Positions 19,642 through 28,858 of a stretch of DNA of 64,000 nt are shown here, piece by piece. The translations under genes and the position numbers were made by a program. Each line of letters opens with the position of its first letter. The stretch's first letter is position 1. Origin of the DNA: Clostridia bacterium (GTDB taxonomy: Bacteria; Bacillota; Clostridia; Peptostreptococcales; Acidaminobacteraceae); contig JACUUV010000002.1 in the NCBI GenBank assembly GCA_014859095.1, positions 94,376-158,375 of the forward strand, in the 5' to 3' direction. A model generated the notes under the pieces. The model did no database searches. It saw nothing but the letters and a program-made list of their open reading frames with translations, and was not told the origin of the DNA.

Positions 19642-20373
19642 TTAATGTGCACCAAGATACGCTTCTATCAGTTGCGGATCGTTCTTCAGTTTTTCCGCTT
19701 CCCCATGCATCTTGATTTGACCAAGTTCAAGCACATAGGCGTAATCTGCGATTTTAAGCGTCTGTGCCGCATTTTGCTCGACTATGATTACGGTTGTACC
19801 CGCTGCCTTGATTTCCTCCACGATGGCCATTATGCCCTGTACTATAAGTGGTGCGAGGCCTAATGACGGCTCATCGAGCAAGAGAATCCTAGGACTGCTC
19901 ATAAGTGCTCTGGCGATTGCGAGCATTTGCTGTTCACCACCTGAAAGCGTTGAAGAAACTTGATTTTTTCTTTCCTCAAGCACTGGAAAATAACGATAGA
20001 CAGTTTCAAAATTTTTATCGATCTGCTTTTTGTCCTTAAGTGTGAATGCCCCTATTTTAAGATTTTCCTCAACTGTGAATTCCCTGAACACCTGTCTGCC
20101 TTCCGGAGACTGGGCAATTCCCATGGCTGCTATTTTTTCAGGTTCAACCCTCGTAATATCCTTGTCGTAGTATACAATCGAACCACCTGAAGAATCAATG
20201 AGTCCCGAAAGCGTCCTTAGAGTTGTAGTCTTTCCAGCACCGTTGGCACCGAGTAAAGCAACGATTTCACCTTCTTTGACTTCAATGTCAATCCCTTTGA
20301 GCGCTTCAATGGCACCGTACCTGACCACCAATTTTTTGACCGAGAGTGCTGTTTTTTTACTGTTTCGTGTCAT
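19642..20373 (-). CDS. livF: ABC transporter ATP-binding protein LivF-like
   Basis: GANGAGKTTT Walker A, LSGGEQQMLAIARALMSSPRILLLDEPSLGLAP. Confidence 0.93.
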   Translation of the reverse strand: MTRNSKKTALSVKKLVVRYGAIEALKGIDIEVKEGEIVALLGANGAGKTTTLRTLSGLIDSSGGSIVYYDKDITRVEPEKIAAMGIAQSPEGRQVFREFTVEENLKIGAFTLKDKKQIDKNFETVYRYFPVLEERKNQVSSTLSGGEQQMLAIARALMSSPRILLLDEPSLGLAPLIVQGIMAIVEEIKAAGTTVIIVEQNAAQTLKIADYAYVLELGQIKMHGEAEKLKNDPQLIEAYLGAH

Positions 20374-21181
20374 GATCCACCTCGATTCCCAAATAAGCGA
20401 CTTGTACGGCCTTGTTTTCCTTGATTTCTTTAGGCGTGCCCTTGGCAAGGAATTTTCCAAATGAGATGGCACAGATTCTGTCACAGACATCCATCACCAG
20501 ACGCATGTCGTGCTCAACGAGCAATATCGAACACCCGAGCTCATCTCGAATCTTTCTGATTCTGCTGGCCAGTTCAATGGTTTCCACATCATTGAGACCT
20601 GCTGCCGGCTCATCTAGAATGATCAATTTCGGATTTGATATCAGCGATCTGGCGAATTCCACTTTTTTGAGAATGCCATAGGGTTGGCCGCCTACAGGCA
20701 GATTGGCCCGATCTTCAATTCCAAGAGTCTCCAATATCTCATATGCCTTCGCCCGCATCTCGCGTTCTTCCCTCACCGCTTTCGGACTTCTGAAGGCCTG
20801 GGAGAAAATCGTCGCTTTAAAATCCGTATGCGCTCCGATCAAAACGTTGTCGATGATACTGAGTTCTCTGATCAGCTCGACATTTTGAAAAGTTCTCACA
20901 AGTCCGAGCTTTATGATTTCATGGACGTTGTGCTCCAGAAGATTCTGGGTCTGTCCTTTTCTATCTTTAAAATATATCGCTCCGGAATTTGGCTTGTAAA
21001 ATTGTGTGATGCAGTTGAACGCGGTTGTTTTACCCGCACCATTTGGACCTATAAGTCCAAAAACCTCATTCTCCTTGATTTCAAAAGAGAGGCCGTCTAC
21101 TGCCTTAAGACCACCGAATGCAATGGATAGTTCTTCAATCTTCAGCACCAGTCCATTCATGTCAACTTCATTGTTTTGCAT
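20357..21181 (-). CDS. livG: ABC transporter ATP-binding protein LivG-like
   Basis: GPNGAGKTTAFNCITQFY Walker A, LIILDEPAAGLNDVET, VEHDMRLVMDVCDRI. Confidence 0.93.
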   Translation of the reverse strand: MQNNEVDMNGLVLKIEELSIAFGGLKAVDGLSFEIKENEVFGLIGPNGAGKTTAFNCITQFYKPNSGAIYFKDRKGQTQNLLEHNVHEIIKLGLVRTFQNVELIRELSIIDNVLIGAHTDFKATIFSQAFRSPKAVREEREMRAKAYEILETLGIEDRANLPVGGQPYGILKKVEFARSLISNPKLIILDEPAAGLNDVETIELASRIRKIRDELGCSILLVEHDMRLVMDVCDRICAISFGKFLAKGTPKEIKENKAVQVAYLGIEVDHDTKQ

Positions 21182-21182
21182 A

Positions 21183-22178
21183 TCACTTTGCTCCCTTTCT
21201 CAATTTATTGAATGCTCTTTTTATATCATGTCCCGCATAAATCAATCCATGCGGATAGAATATGATGACAAGTATGATCAAGATTCCGTTGAGTATATAA
21301 GACAATTGATTGAAGTAGGGCAATTGTTTCAGAAAAAGGTCCGGTACAGCAAATACGATGACTGCGCCAAGCAGTGTGCCATAAATGGATCTTAGCCCCC
21401 CTATGATGATCATCGCAAGGAAATCCAGAGATAGTTTGAGTGACCAAATACTTGGATAGGAGTATTTGATGAAATGCACATATAGGACTCCGGCGATACT
21501 CGCATAAATGGTGGCAAGCGCAAAAGCGATCAATCGATGATTGAGTAGATTGACGCCCATTGCCTGTGACGCGGCTTCACTGCCCCTCATGGCATTGAGT
21601 GCCCTGCCTAGTCTTCCATTGACCATGTTGTATGTCAAAATCATGACCAGTACAAGTACGGACACTATAAAATAATACATCGTGGTCCGGTCCAGAGTGA
21701 AGACTCCGAACAGCGTGGGGTAGTTGGCTGTTTTGCCGCTGAATCCGTTTGTGAAGAAATCAAATTCCTCAAACGTCTTTCGCATGACTTCTGATACAGC
21801 AAGTGTGGCGATGGCAAGATAAATTCCTTCTATTTTAAGTGACACCAGTCCGACCAACACTCCAATGAGTGTCGGAATGAGTATCGCAAGGAAAATCGCA
21901 ACTTCAAAAGGCAAATTCAGATCTATGGTCGCATAAGCGGAAAGATACGCAGCGAGTCCCATAAAACCGGAAGTTCCAAGTGATATGAGTCCGGAATAAC
22001 CGAGAAGAATGTTAAGCCCCAGTGCAGCTATTGCAAATATGAAGGCTCCTCCGAGCGTTGTAATGTAACTTACTTTGAAAATTCCAATTTTTGCCAGTAT
22101 AGGGACCAATGCCAGTAAAATTCCAAACAATAGGAATTGAAAATATGGATTCCTCAGCCATTTCAATATCGTTTTCAT
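21183..22178 (-). CDS. livM: branched-chain amino acid-type ABC permease LivM-like
   Basis: LNILLGYSGLISLGTSGFMGLAAYLSA, MIIIGGLRSIYGTLLGA. Confidence 0.92.
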   Translation of the reverse strand: MKTILKWLRNPYFQFLLFGILLALVPILAKIGIFKVSYITTLGGAFIFAIAALGLNILLGYSGLISLGTSGFMGLAAYLSAYATIDLNLPFEVAIFLAILIPTLIGVLVGLVSLKIEGIYLAIATLAVSEVMRKTFEEFDFFTNGFSGKTANYPTLFGVFTLDRTTMYYFIVSVLVLVMILTYNMVNGRLGRALNAMRGSEAASQAMGVNLLNHRLIAFALATIYASIAGVLYVHFIKYSYPSIWSLKLSLDFLAMIIIGGLRSIYGTLLGAVIVFAVPDLFLKQLPYFNQLSYILNGILIILVIIFYPHGLIYAGHDIKRAFNKLRKGAK

Positions 22179-22186
22179 CTCTCCAC

Positions 22187-23062
22187 CTATACTTTCTTAA
22201 TGATTTTTTTACCGATGAGTCCATATGGCCTGAAAACCAGGAAAACCAGAATCAGGATATATAGAATCTGCCCACCCCATACGGACGAACCATAATAAAG
22301 CAAGAGATTTCTACTGATTCCGATGACATATGCACCGATGACCGGTCCGTAAAACGTTTGAAAACCACCAAGAACCACAGCAATAAGTGCATTGATCTGT
22401 ATCTCATCCATCAACCCTAGCGTAACGGAAGTCATCGGTGCCGCCATGACACCAGAGAGTACTCCCAGTATGCCTGCCACAGCCCATGCGCCCATGGTCA
22501 CCGTTTTCGTAGGCACACCCATAAGTTTAGCGGTGTACTCGTTCGATGCTGTAGCCCTCACTGCCAGTCCCACTTTTGTTTTCTGCAGGATGTAGAAGAG
22601 TGTCGCCATGATGGCAATCCCAAATACTATATTAAAAAGTCCATTATAGGAAATATCAGCACCCAATATGGATATGTTCCCACTTTCAATAAGTCTTGGT
22701 AGCCTGAGTGGATCGACTCCAAAAAGCATTGGTGCCACACCTAAGACGATCATGACCATACCAAGAGTGACAATCTGTTTTGCCACAGGAGACACCTTCT
22801 TCGTATGTCTAATGATCACGAGGTCTATCAGGAGTCCCACTATGATCGCACTAATGACACCTGCAATGATTGCCATCCAAAGTGGCCATCCCATCCGGCC
22901 AAAAAAATAGGTGACTACAAAAGTATTGAACATCGCCACAGCACCCTGTGAGAAATTCGTTATGTTGGAAGTCCTAAACACAATGATTATGCCTAAAGAG
23001 GCCAATGCGTACAAACTTCCGGTTTCCAAGCTTCTGAATATGACTTGCAAAAAAGTGCTCAC
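22187..23062 (-). CDS. livH: branched-chain amino acid-type ABC permease LivH-like
   Basis: SLYALASLGIIIVFRTSNITNFSQGAVAMF, VLGGFQTFYGPVIGAYVIGISRNLL. Confidence 0.92.
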   Translation of the reverse strand: MSTFLQVIFRSLETGSLYALASLGIIIVFRTSNITNFSQGAVAMFNTFVVTYFFGRMGWPLWMAIIAGVISAIIVGLLIDLVIIRHTKKVSPVAKQIVTLGMVMIVLGVAPMLFGVDPLRLPRLIESGNISILGADISYNGLFNIVFGIAIMATLFYILQKTKVGLAVRATASNEYTAKLMGVPTKTVTMGAWAVAGILGVLSGVMAAPMTSVTLGLMDEIQINALIAVVLGGFQTFYGPVIGAYVIGISRNLLLYYGSSVWGGQILYILILVFLVFRPYGLIGKKIIKKV

Positions 23063-23224
23063 TCACTTCACCTCGTTTGATTAAATTTTAAACTTTATAC
23101 CGTTCAATTTAGTATAAAGCAATTCCTATGCCAAAAACAAATGAGCTCTCAACGGTATTCAAAAGTCACATTTTCAATGTTAAAAGCACATCTCCACAAA
23201 AGCTGTATAATAAAAAAACAAAGA

Positions 23225-23266
23225 ATGTTCAGATAATGTACAATTTTCTGTACATTATCTGAACAT
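23225..23266 (-). terminator. 18-bp perfect inverted repeat overlapping the aroE stop codon; terminator-like
   Basis: atgttcagataatgtaca-attttc-tgtacattatctgaacat; minus strand is followed by a T-rich tract. Confidence 0.75.
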
Positions 23267-24067
23267 CCCCATCAGCATCAACCTGTTTTTTTCTGTATTC
23301 ATACTATGACCAGTCCAAAGGCTTTCCGCCTCAAGCGCTTGAACAATCAACATATCAAGTCCTCCGAGTACCTTTATGCCTATCTTGGAAGCTTCTCGCA
23401 TCAACATAGTCTCGGGTGGATTATAAATCAGGTCGATCACAGCGTCATGATGGAGGAGTAATTCCCTGGAAACAGGCATGGTTTCAATATGACTGCCCAT
23501 ACCGAGTGGCGTGCAGTTCACTAATAGATCTACCGGTTTTCTGTTCAATTCCAGTGATGTGTAATTTATGCATCTCGCTTTTTTGAAATAGGTTTCATCA
23601 CAATTCCGCGATCTCGATACCACTGATATGTCATCAAATCCCAAGTCCATAAGAGCTTGATAAACCATTTTTGCAGCGCCTCCAGCTCCCAGAATTGTAG
23701 CGTTCCTTTTCTCCCGAAGATCCAATTGATTAAAAAGAAACATGAATCCATCGTAATCGGTATTGTAACCTATCCATTTCCCGTCTTCTGATACAACCGT
23801 ATTGACTGCACCGATTTTCCTCGCTCTTTCATCCACTTCATCCAAAAATCCGAGGATTGCCTCTTTGTAAGGAATCGTCACATTGAAACCTGAAAACGAT
23901 CTCACATATTCTGTTAGCACATCCAAGGAGAATTCTTCTCTCGGAATGTCTATCAATGAATAAAAGCCATCGATTCCATTCAATTGAAACATACGATTGT
24001 GAAGGTTGGGAGAAAAACTATAAGCGATATTCGCACCGAGTAGTCCATATTTTTTAATCACTTCCAT
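23255..24067 (-). CDS. aroE: shikimate dehydrogenase
   Basis: YSFSPNLHNRMF, GFNVTIPYKEAI, ILGAGGAAKMVYQAL, VNCTPLGM. Confidence 0.95.
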   Translation of the reverse strand: MEVIKKYGLLGANIAYSFSPNLHNRMFQLNGIDGFYSLIDIPREEFSLDVLTEYVRSFSGFNVTIPYKEAILGFLDEVDERARKIGAVNTVVSEDGKWIGYNTDYDGFMFLFNQLDLREKRNATILGAGGAAKMVYQALMDLGFDDISVVSRSRNCDETYFKKARCINYTSLELNRKPVDLLVNCTPLGMGSHIETMPVSRELLLHHDAVIDLIYNPPETMLMREASKIGIKVLGGLDMLIVQALEAESLWTGHSMNTEKNRLMLMGMFR

Positions 24068-25151
24068 TTACACCTCTACTTATGAAAATTTGATCACATA
24101 TGACCATAGCCGCAACAGCCCTGACCACATGGACCGCCCTAAGCGCAACACATGGATCATGTCTGCCCTTGATGCTCAACATTGAATTTTCCATTGTTCC
24201 AAAATCAAGAGTTTCCTGTGCCATTGCAATTGAAGGTGTGGGTTTAACCGCACAATCGAACTTGATCGGCATTCCGTTGCTGATACCGCCGTTTATTCCA
24301 CCACTGCGATTGGTTGCTGTAATCACAGTGCCTTTGCTGTTTTTCAAGAATCGGTCATTGGCTACAGAACCGTTCATCCTCGAAAGACCAAACCCCGCAC
24401 CAAAACTGACCCCTTTAACGCCAGGGATCGAAAATAGTCCATGTGCAAGGGTACTTTCCAGACTGTCAAAAAACGGTTCGCCAATACCTGGCTTCACTCC
24501 GGTGATCACAGTTTCCACAACACCACCTATGGAATCCCCGCGCGCTCCAGTCTTTCGAATTTCCTCTAAAAACCTTTCTGAATAATCAGGATGAATGGCA
24601 AATTTCAGTCCGTCGATTAGTCTTACCGTTGCCTCGTTCATCTCTTCAAGGGTTTTTCCCTGCAAGGCTCCTACTGACAAAAGCTGTGAAACAACCTCAA
24701 TGCCTTTTGAAATCAATATTTGCTCAGCGATTGCACCTGCAAACACAATTGGTGCGGTCAATCTTCCCGAGAAATGTCCACCACCGCGTGGGTCGTTTGC
24801 TCCATTATATTTAATGAAGCCGGTATAATCCGCATGACCTGGTCTGAAAACCATGTCGGATTCCCGATAATCGGACGATCGTTGGTCTTTATTGGCAAAC
24901 CGTACACTAAGGGGTGTACCGGTAGTTTTTCCATCATAGAGTCCACTCAACACCTCGTATTCATCCGTTTCATTTCTGGAGGTGGTCAGTCCTGAAGAAT
25001 CGGGTTTTCTCTGGTCCAACCGCGAATGGACAAAACCGAGGTCCACCTTGAAACCTGGAGGCAATCCTTCGATTATACAGCCCACACTATTCCCATGGGA
25101 CTCCCCATATAGACTGATTCTAAATAGTTTTCCAAATTGGCTTGACATCAA
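24054..25151 (-). CDS. aroC: chorismate synthase
   Basis: SLYGESHGNSVGCIIEGLPPG, RPGHADYTGFIKY, GGHFSGRLTA, NRSGGINGGISNGMPI. Confidence 0.96.
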   Translation of the reverse strand: MMSSQFGKLFRISLYGESHGNSVGCIIEGLPPGFKVDLGFVHSRLDQRKPDSSGLTTSRNETDEYEVLSGLYDGKTTGTPLSVRFANKDQRSSDYRESDMVFRPGHADYTGFIKYNGANDPRGGGHFSGRLTAPIVFAGAIAEQILISKGIEVVSQLLSVGALQGKTLEEMNEATVRLIDGLKFAIHPDYSERFLEEIRKTGARGDSIGGVVETVITGVKPGIGEPFFDSLESTLAHGLFSIPGVKGVSFGAGFGLSRMNGSVANDRFLKNSKGTVITATNRSGGINGGISNGMPIKFDCAVKPTPSIAMAQETLDFGTMENSMLSIKGRHDPCVALRAVHVVRAVAAMVICDQIFISRGVNGSD

Positions 25152-27429
25152 TATCGCCTCCCACTTTATTATAGTCCTCCCAAAATTCAGGATAGGATTT
25201 GCTCACACAATCAGCACCTTCAATGCATACTGAGCCGCTTGAACACGTCGCGGCAATGGCCAGTGCCATAGCTACGCGGTGATCGTTCCACGAGGAGACA
25301 GTGGCACTTTTCAGCTGCTCTACACCAACAATTTTCAGTCCATCAACCGTCTCGACGATATCGGCTCCCATTTTTTTCAGTTCAACTGCCATTGCATGTA
25401 TGCGATCGGACTCTTTGAGTCGAACGCGTTCACCCTTTTCAAACACAGTGATCCCCTTTGTAAGCGCGGCTTTCACCGCAAGAATAGGCAGCAAATCCGG
25501 GCACTGTGATATATCGAACTCACGTCTTGAGTTTTCATGGGGTTCCAAATCGAATATGTCGATCATGGATGTGATGACCCGATCGCCCTGTAAAGAAAGA
25601 GGTTCCAGACCTGTCACGTCGACTTCGCTGCCCAGACTGTTGGCAACCAGCCAAAATGCCCCTTGTGAATAATCACCTTCAAGTGAAAGATCCACAGCAC
25701 TATAGAATTGGTTTCCAGGAATATGATAGACGTTCTCCGATGAATGTTCAATGTCGATGTTAAATTGTTTCAGTGTTTCTATGGTTAGATCGATGTATGG
25801 ACCCGACTCCAAATCCGTTGTGATATGAATTTCCGAATCATCATTCATGAGCGGTAATGTCATCAGTAGACCCGTTATAAATTGGGAGCTCACATTTCCG
25901 GGCAGTTCGAACCTCCCGGGGCCGAAATTCCCATGAATAGTCAAAGGCAACTCCCCTGAACTCATTTCGTACTTTACACCTTTTTGATCAAAGAGATCAT
26001 AGTATGGCGTCAAGGGTCTTTTGACGAGTCGACCCTCTCCTGTGAAAGTGACATTTTCTGATGTCAAAAATGCGAATGGAATCAAGAATCTCAAAGTGGA
26101 ACCGGACTCATGGCAATCAATGGTCAACGGTTCATGGATTACAGGTTTTCTCGTTTCATAGTAAGTCCCGATTATCTTGTTGCTGATTTGATAATAGACA
26201 CCTGATCGATCTGATTTGACACTCACTATTTCCGCTCCAAATCTCGTCATGGCATCAAGTGTCGCCTGAATGTCCACAGATTCCGAAACCGGACCGATGA
26301 CCGACACCTGTTCAGACAATCCTGCGCATATTATGGCTCTGTGGCTCAGACTTTTTGAAGGCGGTATGGCCACTGTGCCTTTCAGTTTATTGGGTCCGAC
26401 CATCACATTAAAGGATTCTTTCACACAATCAATTTTTTTCATCAATACATCCATTCCGTCTTCGACGACCTTAAGTTCACCTATCTCTTGAATCTCAATC
26501 CAACGGATATTTTTACCCGTCGCTTTTTTATCAAAAACCATGTGTTGCGAAATTTTGCATAGGTCATCATTGTGATCCAGTGTCACTGGAAGTCCGAATT
26601 TGACGATACGTTTCATCCATAGGTGATAATCCTCACCCGAGATGACATTTTCATCATATGCAAGTTTCAATTTCATGGCCATTCCTATGGCTACAGCCTG
26701 ACCATGACTTATACCTTCATAATCATAATAGGCTTCAATGGCGTGGCCTATGGTATGGCCAAAATTCAAAAGCTGTCTGATGCCCTTGTCCTTTTCGTCC
26801 TGTTTCACTACAGACTGCTTGATATCAACACATGATTCCACGATTTCCATGATGAGGTCCATCTGCTCGGGATCCATTAAAGAATCCATATCAATCCGAT
26901 CAAGCACATCTCCGAGATTCGGATCAAAACCTATGGCATATTTTATAATTTCTGCAAATCCGTTTGAAAATTCAGACCTGGGCAACGTATAAAGAAAAGT
27001 TGGGTCTCTGTATATTTTGGATGCCTCGTAAAAAGTGCCGATCCTATTTTTGGCGGACTTATGATTGATGCCCGTTTTACCCCCCACACTGCTGTCCACC
27101 ATGGCAAGCAATGTTGTGGGAATTTGAACAAATTCCATGCCACGCATGTAAGTGGACGCGGCGAAGCCGGCCAAATCACCAACGACTCCCCCTCCAAGCG
27201 CACAAAGAACATCTGAACGGTTCATCCTCAGATCCGCAAGCTTATCTATGATTTTCGTGTACATATCAAAATTCTTTGAGTGCTCCCCTGGTGACAAAAC
27301 CAGAAACTCACACGTCTGAAATCTGTCAATGTGATGTCTGTAAATATTGGCATCCGTAACAATTAGAATACGTGCGCCCTTATAATCTTCGAAAATTCTC
27401 TTTTCATCCATTGCTTCATATGACGGCAT
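25120..27429 (-). CDS. aroBA: bifunctional 3-dehydroquinate synthase / EPSP synthase (AroB-AroA fusion)
   Basis: single 769-aa ORF: N-terminal AroB motifs (GGGVVGDLAGFAAS, TTLLAMVDSSVGGKTGIN, LNFGHTIGHAIE) then AroA motifs from about residue 340 (PPSKSLSHRA, GSTLRFLIPFA, LKESDRI, WNDHRVAMALAIAA). Confidence 0.93.
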   Translation of the reverse strand: MPSYEAMDEKRIFEDYKGARILIVTDANIYRHHIDRFQTCEFLVLSPGEHSKNFDMYTKIIDKLADLRMNRSDVLCALGGGVVGDLAGFAASTYMRGMEFVQIPTTLLAMVDSSVGGKTGINHKSAKNRIGTFYEASKIYRDPTFLYTLPRSEFSNGFAEIIKYAIGFDPNLGDVLDRIDMDSLMDPEQMDLIMEIVESCVDIKQSVVKQDEKDKGIRQLLNFGHTIGHAIEAYYDYEGISHGQAVAIGMAMKLKLAYDENVISGEDYHLWMKRIVKFGLPVTLDHNDDLCKISQHMVFDKKATGKNIRWIEIQEIGELKVVEDGMDVLMKKIDCVKESFNVMVGPNKLKGTVAIPPSKSLSHRAIICAGLSEQVSVIGPVSESVDIQATLDAMTRFGAEIVSVKSDRSGVYYQISNKIIGTYYETRKPVIHEPLTIDCHESGSTLRFLIPFAFLTSENVTFTGEGRLVKRPLTPYYDLFDQKGVKYEMSSGELPLTIHGNFGPGRFELPGNVSSQFITGLLMTLPLMNDDSEIHITTDLESGPYIDLTIETLKQFNIDIEHSSENVYHIPGNQFYSAVDLSLEGDYSQGAFWLVANSLGSEVDVTGLEPLSLQGDRVITSMIDIFDLEPHENSRREFDISQCPDLLPILAVKAALTKGITVFEKGERVRLKESDRIHAMAVELKKMGADIVETVDGLKIVGVEQLKSATVSSWNDHRVAMALAIAATCSSGSVCIEGADCVSKSYPEFWEDYNKVGGDIDVKPIWKTI

Positions 27430-27539
27430 ACTGTTTCTCCAATGCTATTTGATTCTTATAGTAAATTATACCATTTCATTGCCACATTGCCATTTCATTT
27501 GATAGAATATTAATTGAAACATAATAGGAGGTACAAAAT

Positions 27540-28766
27540 ATGAATGATCAAATGCTTGAAAAATATGCGAACATAGCAGTCAAGGTGGGGGTCAACCTTC
27601 AAAAGGGACAACCGCTGATCGTCAATGCTCCAATTGGTGCAAGTGACTTCGTCAGGGCAATCACAAAAGTTGCTTATGAATGTGGTGCGAGCATAGTCCG
27701 TGCGGAATATCATGATGATCTGCAAACCAAACTCAGATACACACATTCCGATGAGAGTTTTCTTGAGTACTTTCCCGATTGGCGTGCGAAATATATGGAA
27801 AACTTTGCTGCAGATGGCGCGGCTGTCATCAGTGTTCTCGCTCCGAATCCAGACTTGATGGCAGATGTGGAACCTTCCAAGTTGTCAAAAGCGAATAAAG
27901 CCACAGCTCAGGCCATACAACCTTATCGGGATATCGTTGGCAAAGGTGGTGTCAGTTGGCTGGGTATTGCGGTACCCTCTCCAGAATGGGCGAAAAAAGT
28001 ATATCCGGAACTTTTCGAGGAAGAAGGCATCAAAGCTTTATGGGAAAACATACTTAAAATCACAAGAGCGGACCAGGACGACCCGATCAAAGCCTGGGAA
28101 GATCATGTGACCATTCTTCAAAACAAAGTGGATTATCTTAATGATTTGAATATCGATCATTTGATTTTTGAAGCACCCGGTACAGATCTCAAGGTCAAAC
28201 TTCCAAAGGGTTATGTTTGGGAAGGAGGCGGAAGCATCAACAATAAAAACAACGCCTATTTCGTTCCTAACATTCCAACAGAAGAAGTATTCACCATGCC
28301 ACACAGACTTGGTGTTGACGGTACTTTGGCTGCGACAATGCCCCTGAGTTATAACGGAGTGCTAATTGATGGATTTTCTTTTACCTTTGAAGCCGGTAAA
28401 ATTGTGGACTTCACTGCAAAGCAAGGTTATGAGACACTTAAGGGACTTCTTGAAACCGATGAGGGATCCATGTACCTCGGAGAAGTGGCACTAGTCCCTG
28501 TGACCTCCCCAATCTATCAATCCAAAAAAGTGTTTTTTAACACTTTGTACGATGAAAATGCCACATGTCACTTCGCTATCGGACGTGCTTACCCTTCTAC
28601 GATAGAAGATGGCATCCACAAGTCCATAGAACAGCTTAAAGAGGCTGGTGCCAACTTCAGTGTGGTACATGTGGACTTCATGGTCGGAGGCGAATCACTC
28701 GACGTGAAGGCAGTGACTGAGGATGGCAGAACTGTTGAACTTATGATAAAAGGGCGTTGGGTATAA
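27540..28766 (+). CDS. aminopeptidase, M29 (AmpS/thermophilic) family
   Basis: NVQKGQ-like start (GVNLQKGQPLIVNAP), GRAYPSTIEDG, HVDFMVGGESLDVKAVTEDG. Confidence 0.92.
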   Translation: MNDQMLEKYANIAVKVGVNLQKGQPLIVNAPIGASDFVRAITKVAYECGASIVRAEYHDDLQTKLRYTHSDESFLEYFPDWRAKYMENFAADGAAVISVLAPNPDLMADVEPSKLSKANKATAQAIQPYRDIVGKGGVSWLGIAVPSPEWAKKVYPELFEEEGIKALWENILKITRADQDDPIKAWEDHVTILQNKVDYLNDLNIDHLIFEAPGTDLKVKLPKGYVWEGGGSINNKNNAYFVPNIPTEEVFTMPHRLGVDGTLAATMPLSYNGVLIDGFSFTFEAGKIVDFTAKQGYETLKGLLETDEGSMYLGEVALVPVTSPIYQSKKVFFNTLYDENATCHFAIGRAYPSTIEDGIHKSIEQLKEAGANFSVVHVDFMVGGESLDVKAVTEDGRTVELMIKGRWV

Positions 28767-28858
28767 AAAAACAAGCGTCTTTTCTTGTGTTATACAGTGT
28801 GAATTGTTATAATTCTACTGTGAGAAAATTAGACATGTTTTTTAGAATAGAGGGAAGT

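Noticed and set aside
24100-24585. 161-aa antisense ORF in aroC
   Set aside because: Antisense shadow of a conserved gene
28757-28858. N-terminal extension of the U32 peptidase ORF as annotated by the ORF track
   Set aside because: Conserved start MTELLAPAGS with SD lies at 28859; the upstream extension overlaps the end of the aminopeptidase gene and looks non-coding
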